From the NCBI GenBank assembly GCA_038211085.1, contig JBBQVY010000001.1, positions 1 through 64,000 on the forward strand: a stretch of DNA of 64,000 nucleotides, in the 5' to 3' direction. The position numbers and the translations under genes are program-made. The notes beneath the pieces are model-generated. The model was not told the DNA's origin, searched no databases, and worked only from the letters and a program-made list of their open reading frames with translations. The DNA comes from Segetibacter sp038211085. GTDB lineage: Bacteria; Bacteroidota; Bacteroidia; Chitinophagales; Chitinophagaceae. Every line of letters starts with the position of its first letter. Within the stretch, counting starts at the first letter, position 1. Positions 25,305 through 34,266 of the stretch are shown here, in pieces.

Positions 25305-26150
25305 ATGAAAAGAATTACACTTATGGTAGCGACCATTATGGTTGCCATGGCAGGTTATGCCCAAACTGATAGTACCACACAAAAATCGGATACGGTTAGG
25401 ATTGGGAAATACGTGATCATTAAAAAGCAGAAAAACCCTTCGGGTAGCAGTGACGAGAAAAGCACCACTGTTGTAATTGAAAGACGTAAACAAAAACCCA
25501 CAAACATTAGTACCAACTGGTGGATACTTGATTTGGGATTTGCCAATATAAAAGACGAAACGATCTATGGATCTGCTGCAGCAAATAGTTATTTAAAAAC
25601 TACCCGCCCCGGCGAAACTCCTTTTACCAAAAATGATCTTGATCTGCGTGCAGGAAAGAGTTCTAATGTAAATGTGTGGATCTTTATGCAACGCCTGAAC
25701 GTTACAAAAGGTGTCTTAAATCTTAAGTATGGTTTGGGCCTTGAAATGTTTAATTACAGGTATGAAAACAATGTTAGTTATCATAAAAACCCGGCCTACA
25801 TTTTTCGCGACAGTGTAAACTTTTCGAAAAATAAACTCTATACCAGCTACTTAACCATACCTTTTATGGTAAACCTTACCACACATCCCGGGCAGAAGAA
25901 GGGCTTGAGTTTTAGTGCCGGAGTAAGTGCAGGTTACCTTGTAGGAAGCCACAACAAACAAATAAGCGACGAAAGAGGTAAAATAAAAACACGGGGAGAT
26001 TTTGATCTTGAACAGTTTCGCCTGGCCTATATTGGTGAACTGGCCCTGGGGCCTGTTAGATTATTTGGATCATACAGCATGAATCCGTTGCACGAAAATG
26101 GATTAAAACAATATCCCTACAGCATGGGAATTCGATTTAGCAACTGGTAG
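25305..26150 (+). CDS. Outer-membrane beta-barrel protein (porin-like)
   Basis: The 281-residue protein has a signal peptide (KRITLMVATIMVAMAGYAQ), a basic linker with VVIERRKQKPT and the segment NWWILDLGFANIKD, then alternating strands typical of a small barrel (LNLKYGLGLEMFNYRYENN; LSFSAGVSAGYLVGSHNK; LAYIGELALGPVRLFGSYS), ending YPYSMGIRFSNW with a terminal aromatic residue. It is 25 bp after the candidate anti-sigma gene and followed by a terminator, so it closes the operon. It may be the envelope component whose state is sensed, or a target of the sigma factor (inference). Confidence 0.75.
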   Translation: MKRITLMVATIMVAMAGYAQTDSTTQKSDTVRIGKYVIIKKQKNPSGSSDEKSTTVVIERRKQKPTNISTNWWILDLGFANIKDETIYGSAAANSYLKTTRPGETPFTKNDLDLRAGKSSNVNVWIFMQRLNVTKGVLNLKYGLGLEMFNYRYENNVSYHKNPAYIFRDSVNFSKNKLYTSYLTIPFMVNLTTHPGQKKGLSFSAGVSAGYLVGSHNKQISDERGKIKTRGDFDLEQFRLAYIGELALGPVRLFGSYSMNPLHENGLKQYPYSMGIRFSNW

Positions 26151-26172
26151 GCAATAACACATATAGTTTATA

Positions 26173-26200
26173 AAATCCCGCTGATAGTGGGATTTTTTTT
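26173..26200 (+). terminator. Terminator of the sigma/anti-sigma/barrel operon
   Basis: AATCCCGCT-GAT-AGTGGGATT followed by a T8 run, 23 bp after the stop of the barrel gene. Confidence 0.85.
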
Positions 26201-26208
26201 TGCATCCG

Positions 26209-26331
26209 CTATTTCTTAGGCACACAGTTAGGGACCATCTTTCCATCCTTTTTCTTCATTCCTAGTTGGCGATAGTTTTTCCAGCAGGGGTTACCCTTTT
26301 TTGAAGTTGACTTTTTTTTCTTTACAGGCAT
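26209..26331 (-). CDS. 40-residue Lys-rich protein with NPCW and VPNC motifs
   Basis: A complete small frame begins with ATG at 26331 and ends with TAG at 26209. The product starts MPVKKKKSTSKKGNPCWKNY and continues RQLGMKKKDGKMVPNCVPKK: a very basic protein with two cysteines, one in NPCW, one in VPNC. The regular composition and the paired Cys motifs look like a conserved family, not chance coding. It lies just beyond the terminator of the convergent operon. It may bind nucleic acid or a metal, but no function is established. Confidence 0.65.
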   Translation of the reverse strand: MPVKKKKSTSKKGNPCWKNYRQLGMKKKDGKMVPNCVPKK

Positions 26332-26415
26332 GGGTATTACATTTAAAGTTTAGGTACAGTAAAAAATATTGCCACAGGTTATGGGTACGATGTCTCCAAT
26401 AAGAATTTTATTTAA

Positions 26416-27579
26416 ATGCATGCTATGCAATTAGTAGAAATACTATTTATAATAGCGGCATTCTACTGCTGTAAAGAGCTTGATATTATGTATCCTTGCA
26501 TTTACTTTATAAATATTCTACAACCCCGATTTACCAACCGATTAACCTTGCTGTTTTCTATGACCAATGGAGAAGATGTGCCATATAATTCTCACTACGC
26601 ATCATGCAACCATTACCTGGTTACTATGAATGCAAATGAAAATATCATTTTTTGCAATACCAACTTTAGTAACAAGTTTGCTGATGATGCAACAACATCT
26701 AACATTAGTTCCATAGTCCACCAGGAACATATCCAATCATTCAGGCAACATTTTCAATCTTGCCTGGCCTTGCCCGGCCAATGTTTGCAGGGTACCTCTA
26801 TGTTAATAAACCAGCATGATCAACCACACCATATAAAGTGGGAAATGGTGGCAGAACGAAAGGATTCAAAGGAATTGAATGTTTACCTTGTTGGACATGA
26901 CCTGCACGAGAACCCCAGCCGGGATAATGACATGGAGCTATCGCGTAAAATTTTAAAAGCCATTTTTGATAGTACCGATAATGTAAAATTTTTTATATCC
27001 CCGACTTTTAAAATACAGTTTTTTAATAAACCGGCTTTTGACAACGGCCTAAAGCGGCATGGAAAAAGAATGCAGATAGGTGATAATATTTTGGATTATG
27101 TGAGAGATATTGAAAATAAAATTGACCACGACTTTCAATTAGATTTTGACAAAGCACTGAGAGGCGAAACAATTCTTAGAGAAACAGAGATGAAATATAA
27201 ATCCGACAAATCACACTGGTTTAGAACTGAATATTACCCTGTGTATGAAGATGAAATTTTAATAGGTGTTTCGGTAACAGTATCGGATTTAACTGAACGT
27301 AAAAAGTATGAAAAGGAGATAGAGGTTCAAAACGAAAAGCTGAGAAAAATTGCGTTTATACAATCTCACCAGGTAAGGCAACCACTGGCTAACATCCTTG
27401 GTATTTTGTCCTTAATAAATACATCGGGAATGTCAGATGATGATAAATATCTAATGAAACTATTGCACATGTCATCTCAACAATTGGATAAAGTTGTAAG
27501 AAATATAGTTATGGAAGCACAACAAATAGAACTATACAGTGAGTACTATACCATCAAGTCTCCCAGGCAAAAGGCATAA
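26416..27579 (+). CDS. PAS-domain protein ending in a HisKA-like segment, no ATPase domain
   Basis: The frame gives 387 residues from ATG 26416; the start may instead be ATG 26560 (MTNGEDVPYN), since the first 48 residues are unlike the family. Two PAS-like regions follow: around ANENIIFCNTNFSNKFADDA, and FKIQFFNKPAFDNG to TEYYPVYEDEILIGVSVTVS with DLTERKKYEKEIE. A HisKA-like helix pair with the phosphoacceptor-type motif IQSHQVRQPLANILGILSLI (His318) comes next, and the protein stops after about 70 more residues. No HATPase_c domain (N, G1, G2 boxes) is present, so it cannot phosphorylate itself alone. It has no signal or clear membrane helix in the short form. It may be a partner of another kinase. 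Confidence 0.75.
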   Translation: MHAMQLVEILFIIAAFYCCKELDIMYPCIYFINILQPRFTNRLTLLFSMTNGEDVPYNSHYASCNHYLVTMNANENIIFCNTNFSNKFADDATTSNISSIVHQEHIQSFRQHFQSCLALPGQCLQGTSMLINQHDQPHHIKWEMVAERKDSKELNVYLVGHDLHENPSRDNDMELSRKILKAIFDSTDNVKFFISPTFKIQFFNKPAFDNGLKRHGKRMQIGDNILDYVRDIENKIDHDFQLDFDKALRGETILRETEMKYKSDKSHWFRTEYYPVYEDEILIGVSVTVSDLTERKKYEKEIEVQNEKLRKIAFIQSHQVRQPLANILGILSLINTSGMSDDDKYLMKLLHMSSQQLDKVVRNIVMEAQQIELYSEYYTIKSPRQKA

Positions 27580-27637
27580 ATTCATTACTCATTCTTGCGT
27601 CTTTAATTACTTAACTTCCTATAATTCCAGTAAGAGC

Positions 27638-29803
27638 TTATCCTTTTGACCTTTGCTCCAGGGTATTGTAAGCCATAATAAAGATGGCGCCGAGGTTTTT
27701 GTGCGGCGGTACATAATCGTTAAATAAATCGTTGCCTTTAAAACGGGTATTGAACTCTTTCCAAATAGCAGGCCAGTTAAGGTCCTTGCCCATGCGTAGC
27801 TGGTCTGTCAGCATTACTATCATAGGTTGATTTATAGTTCCACTTCCCACCTGCTTACTAGCAATGATATGAGCAAAGGGACATATCTCCAGCACATCGT
27901 GCAAGTTGTGATATCCCCCGCAACTACCCAGCAATACTACTTTTGCCGATGGGGCTAATTGTTCAATAGTGTACTTAACAAAATAGCTATGCCCCCTGTG
28001 TATTACAACAGTAGGATTTATATTCTTCTCATTTAAATACTTACCCAGGTCTGCCTGTGCTTTTGCATCCAAATCTTTCTCAGAATCCAAGGGTTTATTG
28101 GCATAAATGGTAACAGGTGTTTTACCGGTAGAGCTCACCTCAATCCACTCAGGCTTGTTAACAAACTTCCAGTTGCTGTTGCTATAGGCAGCCACAAAAT
28201 TGTTATATACAGAGGTGCCATCTTTATCGCCATAAAAAAATTGTTGAATAATTATTCTGCCCGCACTATCGCGCAATTGGGAAGATGGCATTTGATATAC
28301 AGGTGGTATACCGTACTTCTCCGAAATGTTTATGTGATTGGAGGAATCGATACTTAAAAAGATATTATTCATGATCTCATAAATATTGGCTCCCCTTATA
28401 TCTCCACTTTTTGATAATTGGTTGTAACTATTTTGCACTTCGCCCAATATTAGTTTTTGCAAACCTGTATCAGAAATACTTGCATAAGAGTCTGCTACGT
28501 CTACTGCATCTTCAAGGTTGCCTGTCTTCTCTAATCCATTAGCAAAAGCCTTCATTAGTATCTGGGCATTCTCTTTCGACATTCGCTTTAAAAAATCATC
28601 CAATGTATTATAACCCGCGGCCATTTTTATAAACTTCTTAAAGTAGTTGAAGTTCACACTCATCAACAAACTATCGCTGCCGGGGTTTTTCATCCGTTGA
28701 AAAATACGGTCGTAAACTTTTAAATAACTGCTGGTATAAATTTCAGTTTCGCCCATTACACACAGGTAATACAACTCCTGTGGATTAAGCGGTTCAACTA
28801 CCCGCATACGAATATTGTCAGGAGATTCATGCAGGCCATTAATAACATTTATGTAAAGGTCCATTGCCTTTTTTCTCAGCATACCCGTAAGGGTATGCAT
28901 AACCATAGGCGTATCACGCTTACGTAACCTGTCAGCGTATTCTATTTGAGTTTGTACAAGTAGCTTATAATATTTGTTATCATCCTTCAGCGTTTTTTGT
29001 ACATCTTCCATGGTCATCTTTCCCTTGTACAAATTGTCGAGAAAAGGAAAATACAAACGGCCCTCATTAATTAGGGCAAGCTTGCTAATCATTTTTACCA
29101 ATGGATCATTTACGTTTTGAATCCTTCTTCCCAAAGGAGTATTGGTAGATTGTGCATAGGTATACACATCTTCCTGGTTGTGGTAAGCAACCAGTTTAAT
29201 CAGGCTGTCAGCAAAAGAAATATTTGGATTGGAGGTAAGAATAGGCAGTATCCGGTCCGGGTCTCTTTGGCAGGCTTTTAAAACCAACAGTTTATATATC
29301 TCACTCTTATTGGGGCTATTTGCAAAAGGGTAAGATCTTGAAATAATTTCTCCTACCTCAATTTCGTATGTATCTATTACCGGAACAATAGATTCACCTT
29401 GCTTCTCCAGTTTCATAGCCTCAGCGTAAGCATTAATCATGTTTGGCAACTGAACCGCTTTTAAGCCTTTATATTTAAACGAATTTTCAAATGAGGCAAG
29501 CACTTCATTCAGTCCTCTCAAAAATTTTATTTTACTATTCCCGTCTAAGTTAGGATCGGACTCAATTTGTATTTGCAGTTCATCAACTTGTTTAAAAAGA
29601 CTGTAGGTTAGTTGCTGATTTATTTCTTCATCAGAACCCGAAGTAAATAAATTATCAGATTTATGGTCCGCAGCATCAATAGAATGTTGACTTTGGTCAA
29701 TGCGATCATGAAAAATCTGACGCATTAAGGGTATGGTGATCTGCTGGCTACTTACAAAATTTGAAATAAGAAGTGCTACAAAAGCTAAGTAAAGTTTTAT
29801 CAT
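27638..29803 (-). CDS. Secreted 721-residue protein with possible caspase-like His/Cys site
   Basis: The protein begins with a signal peptide (IKLYLAFVALLISNFVSSQQ). Residues about 40-520 are mostly helical with no recognised domain. The C-terminal part from about 590 has alternating hydrophobic strands with VVIHRGHSYFVKYTIEQ (His602, His605) and 20 residues later KVVLLGSCGGYHNLHDVLEI (Cys628). A histidine after one strand and a cysteine after the next (LLGSCGG) is the layout of clan CD cysteine peptidases (caspase, gingipain, CHAT). The family is otherwise unknown to me, so peptidase activity is a hypothesis. It would act in the periplasm or outside. Single gene, convergent with the PAS protein. 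Confidence 0.7.
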   Translation of the reverse strand: MIKLYLAFVALLISNFVSSQQITIPLMRQIFHDRIDQSQHSIDAADHKSDNLFTSGSDEEINQQLTYSLFKQVDELQIQIESDPNLDGNSKIKFLRGLNEVLASFENSFKYKGLKAVQLPNMINAYAEAMKLEKQGESIVPVIDTYEIEVGEIISRSYPFANSPNKSEIYKLLVLKACQRDPDRILPILTSNPNISFADSLIKLVAYHNQEDVYTYAQSTNTPLGRRIQNVNDPLVKMISKLALINEGRLYFPFLDNLYKGKMTMEDVQKTLKDDNKYYKLLVQTQIEYADRLRKRDTPMVMHTLTGMLRKKAMDLYINVINGLHESPDNIRMRVVEPLNPQELYYLCVMGETEIYTSSYLKVYDRIFQRMKNPGSDSLLMSVNFNYFKKFIKMAAGYNTLDDFLKRMSKENAQILMKAFANGLEKTGNLEDAVDVADSYASISDTGLQKLILGEVQNSYNQLSKSGDIRGANIYEIMNNIFLSIDSSNHINISEKYGIPPVYQMPSSQLRDSAGRIIIQQFFYGDKDGTSVYNNFVAAYSNSNWKFVNKPEWIEVSSTGKTPVTIYANKPLDSEKDLDAKAQADLGKYLNEKNINPTVVIHRGHSYFVKYTIEQLAPSAKVVLLGSCGGYHNLHDVLEICPFAHIIASKQVGSGTINQPMIVMLTDQLRMGKDLNWPAIWKEFNTRFKGNDLFNDYVPPHKNLGAIFIMAYNTLEQRSKG

Positions 29804-29920
29804 GGAAAAATGTCTCGTGCAAAAATACTACCAAAGTATCAGTCAGGCTTACAGCAGAGAGTTAAGATTACCTTTGTTAAGGATCGCCCATGTTTTACTT
29901 AACAATTTTATAATCACCAG

Positions 29921-29954
29921 TTTGGTCATCACGCAGTGTATGAAATTATTTTTG
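29921..29954 (+). promoter_or_regulatory. Bacteroidota-type promoter of the response regulator
   Basis: TTTG at 29921-29924 and TATTTTTG at 29947-29954 match the TTTG / TAnnTTTG consensus with a 22-bp spacer. The box ends 16 bp before the ATG at 29971. Confidence 0.45.
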
Positions 29955-29970
29955 TGTAAATAAATTGTTA

Positions 29971-30648
29971 ATGGAAGCAACAAAGAAAAAAGTTTTAATA
30001 GCAGATGATGAGCAGGATATACTGGAGATTATAGATTATAACTTAACTAAGGAGGGTTATGAAATATATACTGCAAAAGATGGAATGGAAGCTATTGACA
30101 GAGCCAACCAGGTTAAACCCGACCTTATAATTTTAGATATAATGATGCCGAAGAAAACCGGTATCGAGGTGTGCGAAATCCTGCGCTCCCAACCTTCGTT
30201 TCATGATACACTAATTATATTTCTAACAGCTTTGAGCGATGAAAGCTCGCAGGTAAAGGGGCTTGAACTAGGTGCAGATGACTATATAAACAAGCCCATA
30301 AGCCCTAAAGTACTGGTTAGCAGGGTAAATGCTATATTTAGAAGACTGCAAATAGAAAACGATAAAGTGGTGAAGATTGGAAATGTAATTATAGACCCTG
30401 TCAGGTTTATGGTTATCATAGATGATAAGGATTACACCCTCGCCAAAAAGGAATTTGAACTGTTGTACCTTCTTGCATCAAAGCCCGGAAGGGTTTTTTT
30501 ACGTAACGAAATTTTAAACCAGGTTTGGGGCTCGGATGTTATTGTTGGTGATAGAACCATTGATGTCCATATTAGAAAGATCAGGCAAAAACTAGGTATT
30601 GATTGCGTAACAACGGTAAAAGGAGTTGGTTATAAGTTTGAATTATAA
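29971..30648 (+). CDS. OmpR/PhoB family response regulator
   Basis: ATG 29971 is preferred to the TTG two codons earlier (225 residues). The receiver domain has the acidic pocket ADDEQD, phosphoacceptor Asp56 in PDLIILDIMMPKKTG, Thr in LTALSDESS and Lys in DDYINKPISP. The C-terminal winged-helix DNA-binding domain shows LAKKEFELLYLLASKPGRVF, DRTIDVHIRKIRQKL and VKGVGYKFEL, typical of the OmpR class. Its kinase gene follows, separated by about 290 bp that contain a MITE-like element. PhoB, as in phosphate control, is possible but not shown. Confidence 0.93.
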   Translation: MEATKKKVLIADDEQDILEIIDYNLTKEGYEIYTAKDGMEAIDRANQVKPDLIILDIMMPKKTGIEVCEILRSQPSFHDTLIIFLTALSDESSQVKGLELGADDYINKPISPKVLVSRVNAIFRRLQIENDKVVKIGNVIIDPVRFMVIIDDKDYTLAKKEFELLYLLASKPGRVFLRNEILNQVWGSDVIVGDRTIDVHIRKIRQKLGIDCVTTVKGVGYKFEL

Positions 30649-30705
30649 CTTCTGTCATTGCATTTTTGTTTTCCTCCAAAAAAGCATCCTTCATATCACT
30701 TAAAT

Positions 30706-30853
30706 CTTAGAAGCTGTCTAAAAATGGTTTTTCATTATACCAACGCTGGTTTTTCATAGGATCATTGTTGCGTCGCAATCACTTTATTAGTTAAAAAAAA
30801 TGATCTTAAGTTTCAAACCATAAGTTGCTCACTAAATTTAGACAGCCTCTTAG
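30706..30853. mobile_element. MITE-like element with CTnAGAnGCTGTCTAAA ends
   Basis: The left end CTTAGAAGCTGTCTAAA (30706-30722) and the reverse complement of the right end (30837-30853, CTAAGAGGCTGTCTAAA) match over 17 bp with two differences. The 148-bp interior has no gene. GAGGCTGTCTAAA-type ends are common on insertion sequences, so this may be a deletion derivative. Target-site duplication is not clear. Confidence 0.6.
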
Positions 30854-30938
30854 TGAAAAGAGGGGTATAATTTTTCCATTTCTTAGATTTTTGAAAAATG
30901 GTAATGAATACTGCCGGTAATTTTTAGCTTTGCCAAGT

Positions 30939-31988
30939 ATGCTCATCACTAAAAATGTCTCTCCGCAAAAACTCTCTTTTATCACTGCATTTCTTATTTC
31001 ACTTCCCGTAAGCATCGGTTATTATTTTCTGCATCCTGATTGGTTTATATCATTTGTAGTGTTTGTTTTTATTCTTTTTGGCTCCCACTTTCTTATTCAG
31101 TTTACAATGGAGCGTTTCATATTTAGAAAAATCAAACTCATCTATAAATTCATCTATCAAACAAAAGCTACCAAAAGAGAGGAGACTTATTACAAATATA
31201 TTCTACCAAAAAAAAGCATTGACGAGGTTAGAATAGATGTAGAAAATTGGGCCGAGCAACGACAGGAAGAAATTGAATTGCTTAAAAAGAACGAAGCTTA
31301 TAGGAAGGAATTTCTGCAAAACCTGTCACACGAATTTAAAACCCCCATTTTTGCTATACAAGGTTACGTGGATACTTTACTGGAAGGCGCTTTAACAAAC
31401 CCGGAAGTCAATATCAAATTCTTAAAAAATGCTTCGAAAAATGTGGACCGCCTGGTTGCAATGGTTAATGACCTGGATGAAATTACCCGCCTGGAAAGTG
31501 GTGAACAACCGCTCAATAAAACCTTCTTCATTATTCAGGACCTCATTAGGGAGGTATATGATTCTTTATCAATAAAAACAGCAGAACAAAACATTAAGTG
31601 CAGTATTAAAAAAGGATGCGATCAGCCTTTAAATGTAATTGCTGATAAAGAGAAAATACGCCAGGTTCTCATCAACCTTGTTAGTAATGCAACCAAATAT
31701 GGCAAACGCAATGGCAATATAGTAGCGAGCATTTATAATACTGATGGCAAGCACGTATTGGTTGAAATAAGTGACGACGGAATAGGGATTGCGGAAGAAC
31801 ATTTGCCCAGGATTTTTGAACGATTTTACCGAACCGACAAAGGCAGGAGCCGATCAATTGGTGGTTCGGGTATAGGCCTGGCGATTTGTAAACATATTAT
31901 TGAAGCCCATGGCAAAACCATACATGTTCGAAGCAAACCGGATGTTGGCACTACTATTGGTTTTACGTTAGATACCCGCAAGGACTAA
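30939..31988 (+). CDS. Sensor histidine kinase, PhoR-like
   Basis: ATG 30939 is used; a TTG three codons upstream is the alternative (349 residues). Two membrane helices near the N-terminus (FITAFLISLPVSIGYYF; FISFVVFVFILFGSHFLI) leave almost no periplasmic loop. A linker follows, then the HisKA domain with His131 in NLSHEFKTPIFAIQGYVDTL and the ATPase domain with VLINLVSNATKYG (N box), DDGIGIAEEHLPRIFERFYR (G1 and F boxes) and GGSGIGLAICKHIIEAHG (G2). It is the cognate kinase of the response regulator upstream. The absence of a sensor loop suggests membrane or protein-protein sensing. Confidence 0.92.
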   Translation: MLITKNVSPQKLSFITAFLISLPVSIGYYFLHPDWFISFVVFVFILFGSHFLIQFTMERFIFRKIKLIYKFIYQTKATKREETYYKYILPKKSIDEVRIDVENWAEQRQEEIELLKKNEAYRKEFLQNLSHEFKTPIFAIQGYVDTLLEGALTNPEVNIKFLKNASKNVDRLVAMVNDLDEITRLESGEQPLNKTFFIIQDLIREVYDSLSIKTAEQNIKCSIKKGCDQPLNVIADKEKIRQVLINLVSNATKYGKRNGNIVASIYNTDGKHVLVEISDDGIGIAEEHLPRIFERFYRTDKGRSRSIGGSGIGLAICKHIIEAHGKTIHVRSKPDVGTTIGFTLDTRKD

Positions 31989-32164
31989 AAAATGCCTGTC
32001 TCCCGCTTTTCTAGATTAGGATTATTTTAAAGCATATATATGTGGTTAAAGAGGCTATCAATAGGTTGTCTCTCGGTTACGAAATGAAAGTCACCTAAAA
32101 CCAAACACTTAATAAAATTTTTAACAGGAGTTGTAGTTCAGTGATAAACCTTTATGTTTGCACC

Positions 32165-32267
32165 GGCAAGTCTTATACGACCAGCTCCTATTGAACTCCC
32201 CCAGGGCAGGAATGCAGCAAGGGTAAATGGTTGTAGCGGTGCGATGTAAGTAACTTGCCATTTTTTT
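32165..32267 (+). ncRNA. ffs: Signal recognition particle RNA (small bacterial type)
   Basis: The conserved SRP core CCCAGGGCAGGAATGCAGCA lies at 32200-32219 with the GGAA-type tetraloop and the symmetric CAGG/AGCA internal loop. The ends GGCAAGT (32165-32171) and ACTTGCC (32253-32259) pair to close the long hairpin, and an A plus T8 run follows as terminator. This is the 4.5S-type RNA that binds Ffh and targets membrane proteins. Ends are estimated from pairing. Confidence 0.88.
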
Positions 32268-32337
32268 TGCTCTTTATTCTCGCCTGCTCACACAAATTTC
32301 GTTTTTCAAAAAAACAATGCATTAAATGTAAAGTTGA

Positions 32338-32808
32338 TTAGTAAGGAGTAGTTATCTGCAACAGGCCTTCATTTAGCAGAAAGACATGTTGTTTCTTTAC
32401 CAATTGTTTCTTCTTAGACTTTTTCCAGCCATCCAGTATTTCCTGTTCTGTTGGTAAAGGGGGTTCTATTAAATTCTTCTTCATAAAAATTACAATTGAC
32501 TTTGAAACAGTCGGCTGTACCTTAAGTATAGCCTGAACTGAAACTGTCTCTTTAGTATACGACGAATCCAGGATCAAATTGTTACCCTCCCACCTTCCTG
32601 CAGAACTTTTGAAAATAAGGTCACTTTCCATTAAGGGCAAATAAGAGCCATCCTTTAGTTTTCCAACAACATTAATGTAATTGTGGATACCCTTTTTCAG
32701 GCTGTCCGTATATAAGTTGAAATAAATGCTATCAATTTTTTGCGCTTTACCGGCTACTGCACTACACAGAAATAATACTGATAAAATGAGGGTAGAACTT
32801 TTTTTCAT
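32338..32808 (-). CDS. Small secreted protein, unknown
   Basis: A 156-residue protein with a signal peptide (TLILSVLFLCSAVAGKAQ). The mature part contains IDSIYFNLYTDSLKKGIHNY, INVVGKLKDGSYLPL and a basic stretch (GWKKSKKKQLVKKQHV). The pattern resembles a small beta-sandwich or Ig-like domain, but I do not recognise a family. It lies 66 bp downstream of the DUF5103 plug gene on the same strand and may be co-transcribed. Confidence 0.6.
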   Translation of the reverse strand: MKKSSTLILSVLFLCSAVAGKAQKIDSIYFNLYTDSLKKGIHNYINVVGKLKDGSYLPLMESDLIFKSSAGRWEGNNLILDSSYTKETVSVQAILKVQPTVSKSIVIFMKKNLIEPPLPTEQEILDGWKKSKKKQLVKKQHVFLLNEGLLQITTPY

Positions 32809-32874
32809 GGCCCAGTGTAAAGCAATTATAAAACCAAAATTAAATACCCTTGGAAAAATGTAGTTGCCGCATTG

Positions 32875-34161
32875 TTAAAATCCAATACGCCTGCTATTTA
32901 AAGAATTAATAGTAGCAGCGCCAACTAATTCGTCGTGCCTGCCTGCCAGGGATCGGTAATAAATAAGGATTGTATAGTCATTTTCTGTTTCCCAAAAATT
33001 GCCATCAGTCTGTTCTGTGGAGCTGGTGGCTTTGCGGTTGCCTGCATCTTTCGTTACAAATGTGTAGCTATAAAATCCCTGCTTCAAAAAAAGTGCCTTT
33101 TCATATACACCTTGTTCTGCATTATATACCATTGCCGAGGTGTCGTTTGTATTGTACATATTAAATTCACCTACCAAATACATCTTTTTGTTTACGTAAG
33201 GTTGGTTGTTAGTAGGAATAAAGGTGAAGTGCACCTGCCCATAATCGCCCTGCCACCACGGGTTGTCTGTATCAGTTGAAGCAATGTAATAATGTCCATT
33301 AAAATCCTTGAAGTTTATGTATCTCTGGTTGCTTCGTTCAGCATCAGGTTCTATAAATATCTCTGTATTGTTTCGATCGTACACTGTTTTTGCCACATGA
33401 TTACCTCTAAACCTGAAGCTCCGTAAATCAACCCATCTAAATTCTTTTCCCGCAGGAAAAACTGCTTCATTCTCAGTATTAAATTCCAGCATATTACCCC
33501 TGATGAATGTAGGCTTTAGACCGGTAATGGCATTATCCCATCGGTTGTTTTGTAAAATGACAGCTTTAATTTGTTGCTGTGGATTTACAACATTCATCTG
33601 AGATTTACTTACTGAAAACTGGACTTTCTGATGAGTTCTGAAGAGTTCAGAATTGAAGGGTTGTAATATCTGGGCGGCAATATCACTTATTCTTTCCACC
33701 ACCAGCACCCTGCGTGTAAATGCCAGCTTACTGGTATCACCATCCAGGTAGACTTTTAAAAGATAATTGCCACTTTTGGTTGGTGTTGAATTGCGATCAG
33801 GCAAAATTGCCTGGTAGTGTATATATTTTGTAAAGGCTAATGATGATACCCGGTATTGATTCAGTCTTACGTTTGAAAAACCCTTTATGTAATCGAAAGT
33901 ACTAAGGTTGGCAGGTGTCCAGTCGGCATTACATAATTCAAACCCTACATAATAATTTTTAACTCTTGCATCCAAATCATCAAAATGCAGTTCAAACTGA
34001 TCGGCCGAATTGAGGGTTAATAATGGATATGCCATCTGATCGCCCCGCATAAAAACTTTTACACCATTTATATTAGGCATTTTAATAACGTCAACATTGC
34101 CTTGCGCAAAGCTTACTATACTAACAAGCAACGCCAATAAGGCTATCATCCATTTTTTCAT
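32875..34161 (-). CDS. Type IX secretion system plug protein (DUF5103)
   Basis: The 428-residue protein has a signal peptide (KKWMIALLALLVSIVSFAQ). The N-terminal Ig-like domain shows the DUF5103 pattern: PLLTLNSADQFELHFDDLDA, YYVGFELCNADWTPANLS, FDYIKGFSNVRLNQYRVS, and GNYLLKVYLDGDTSKLAFTR. The C-terminal half carries KMYLVGEFNMYNTNDTSAM and NDYTILIYYRSLAGRHDELV. In Flavobacterium the DUF5103 protein blocks the periplasmic side of the SprA translocon when idle. SprA itself is not in the window. The PorP/SprF-like gene at 4 kb and this gene both point to a type IX system. Confidence 0.88.
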   Translation of the reverse strand: MKKWMIALLALLVSIVSFAQGNVDVIKMPNINGVKVFMRGDQMAYPLLTLNSADQFELHFDDLDARVKNYYVGFELCNADWTPANLSTFDYIKGFSNVRLNQYRVSSLAFTKYIHYQAILPDRNSTPTKSGNYLLKVYLDGDTSKLAFTRRVLVVERISDIAAQILQPFNSELFRTHQKVQFSVSKSQMNVVNPQQQIKAVILQNNRWDNAITGLKPTFIRGNMLEFNTENEAVFPAGKEFRWVDLRSFRFRGNHVAKTVYDRNNTEIFIEPDAERSNQRYINFKDFNGHYYIASTDTDNPWWQGDYGQVHFTFIPTNNQPYVNKKMYLVGEFNMYNTNDTSAMVYNAEQGVYEKALFLKQGFYSYTFVTKDAGNRKATSSTEQTDGNFWETENDYTILIYYRSLAGRHDELVGAATINSLNSRRIGF

Positions 34162-34266
34162 CTTTAAATTTTACGGAACTAAACGTACAACAATCAGCCG
34201 ACACTAATTGGTTTTGTTGTATTGAAATGGTGAGTGTAGTTTTGAAAATATCTAAAACCATGCCGA

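Noticed and set aside
32165..32267. Possible tmRNA or tRNA at this structured locus
   Set aside because: The SRP core and tetraloop explain the structure; no anticodon arm or tag frame is present.
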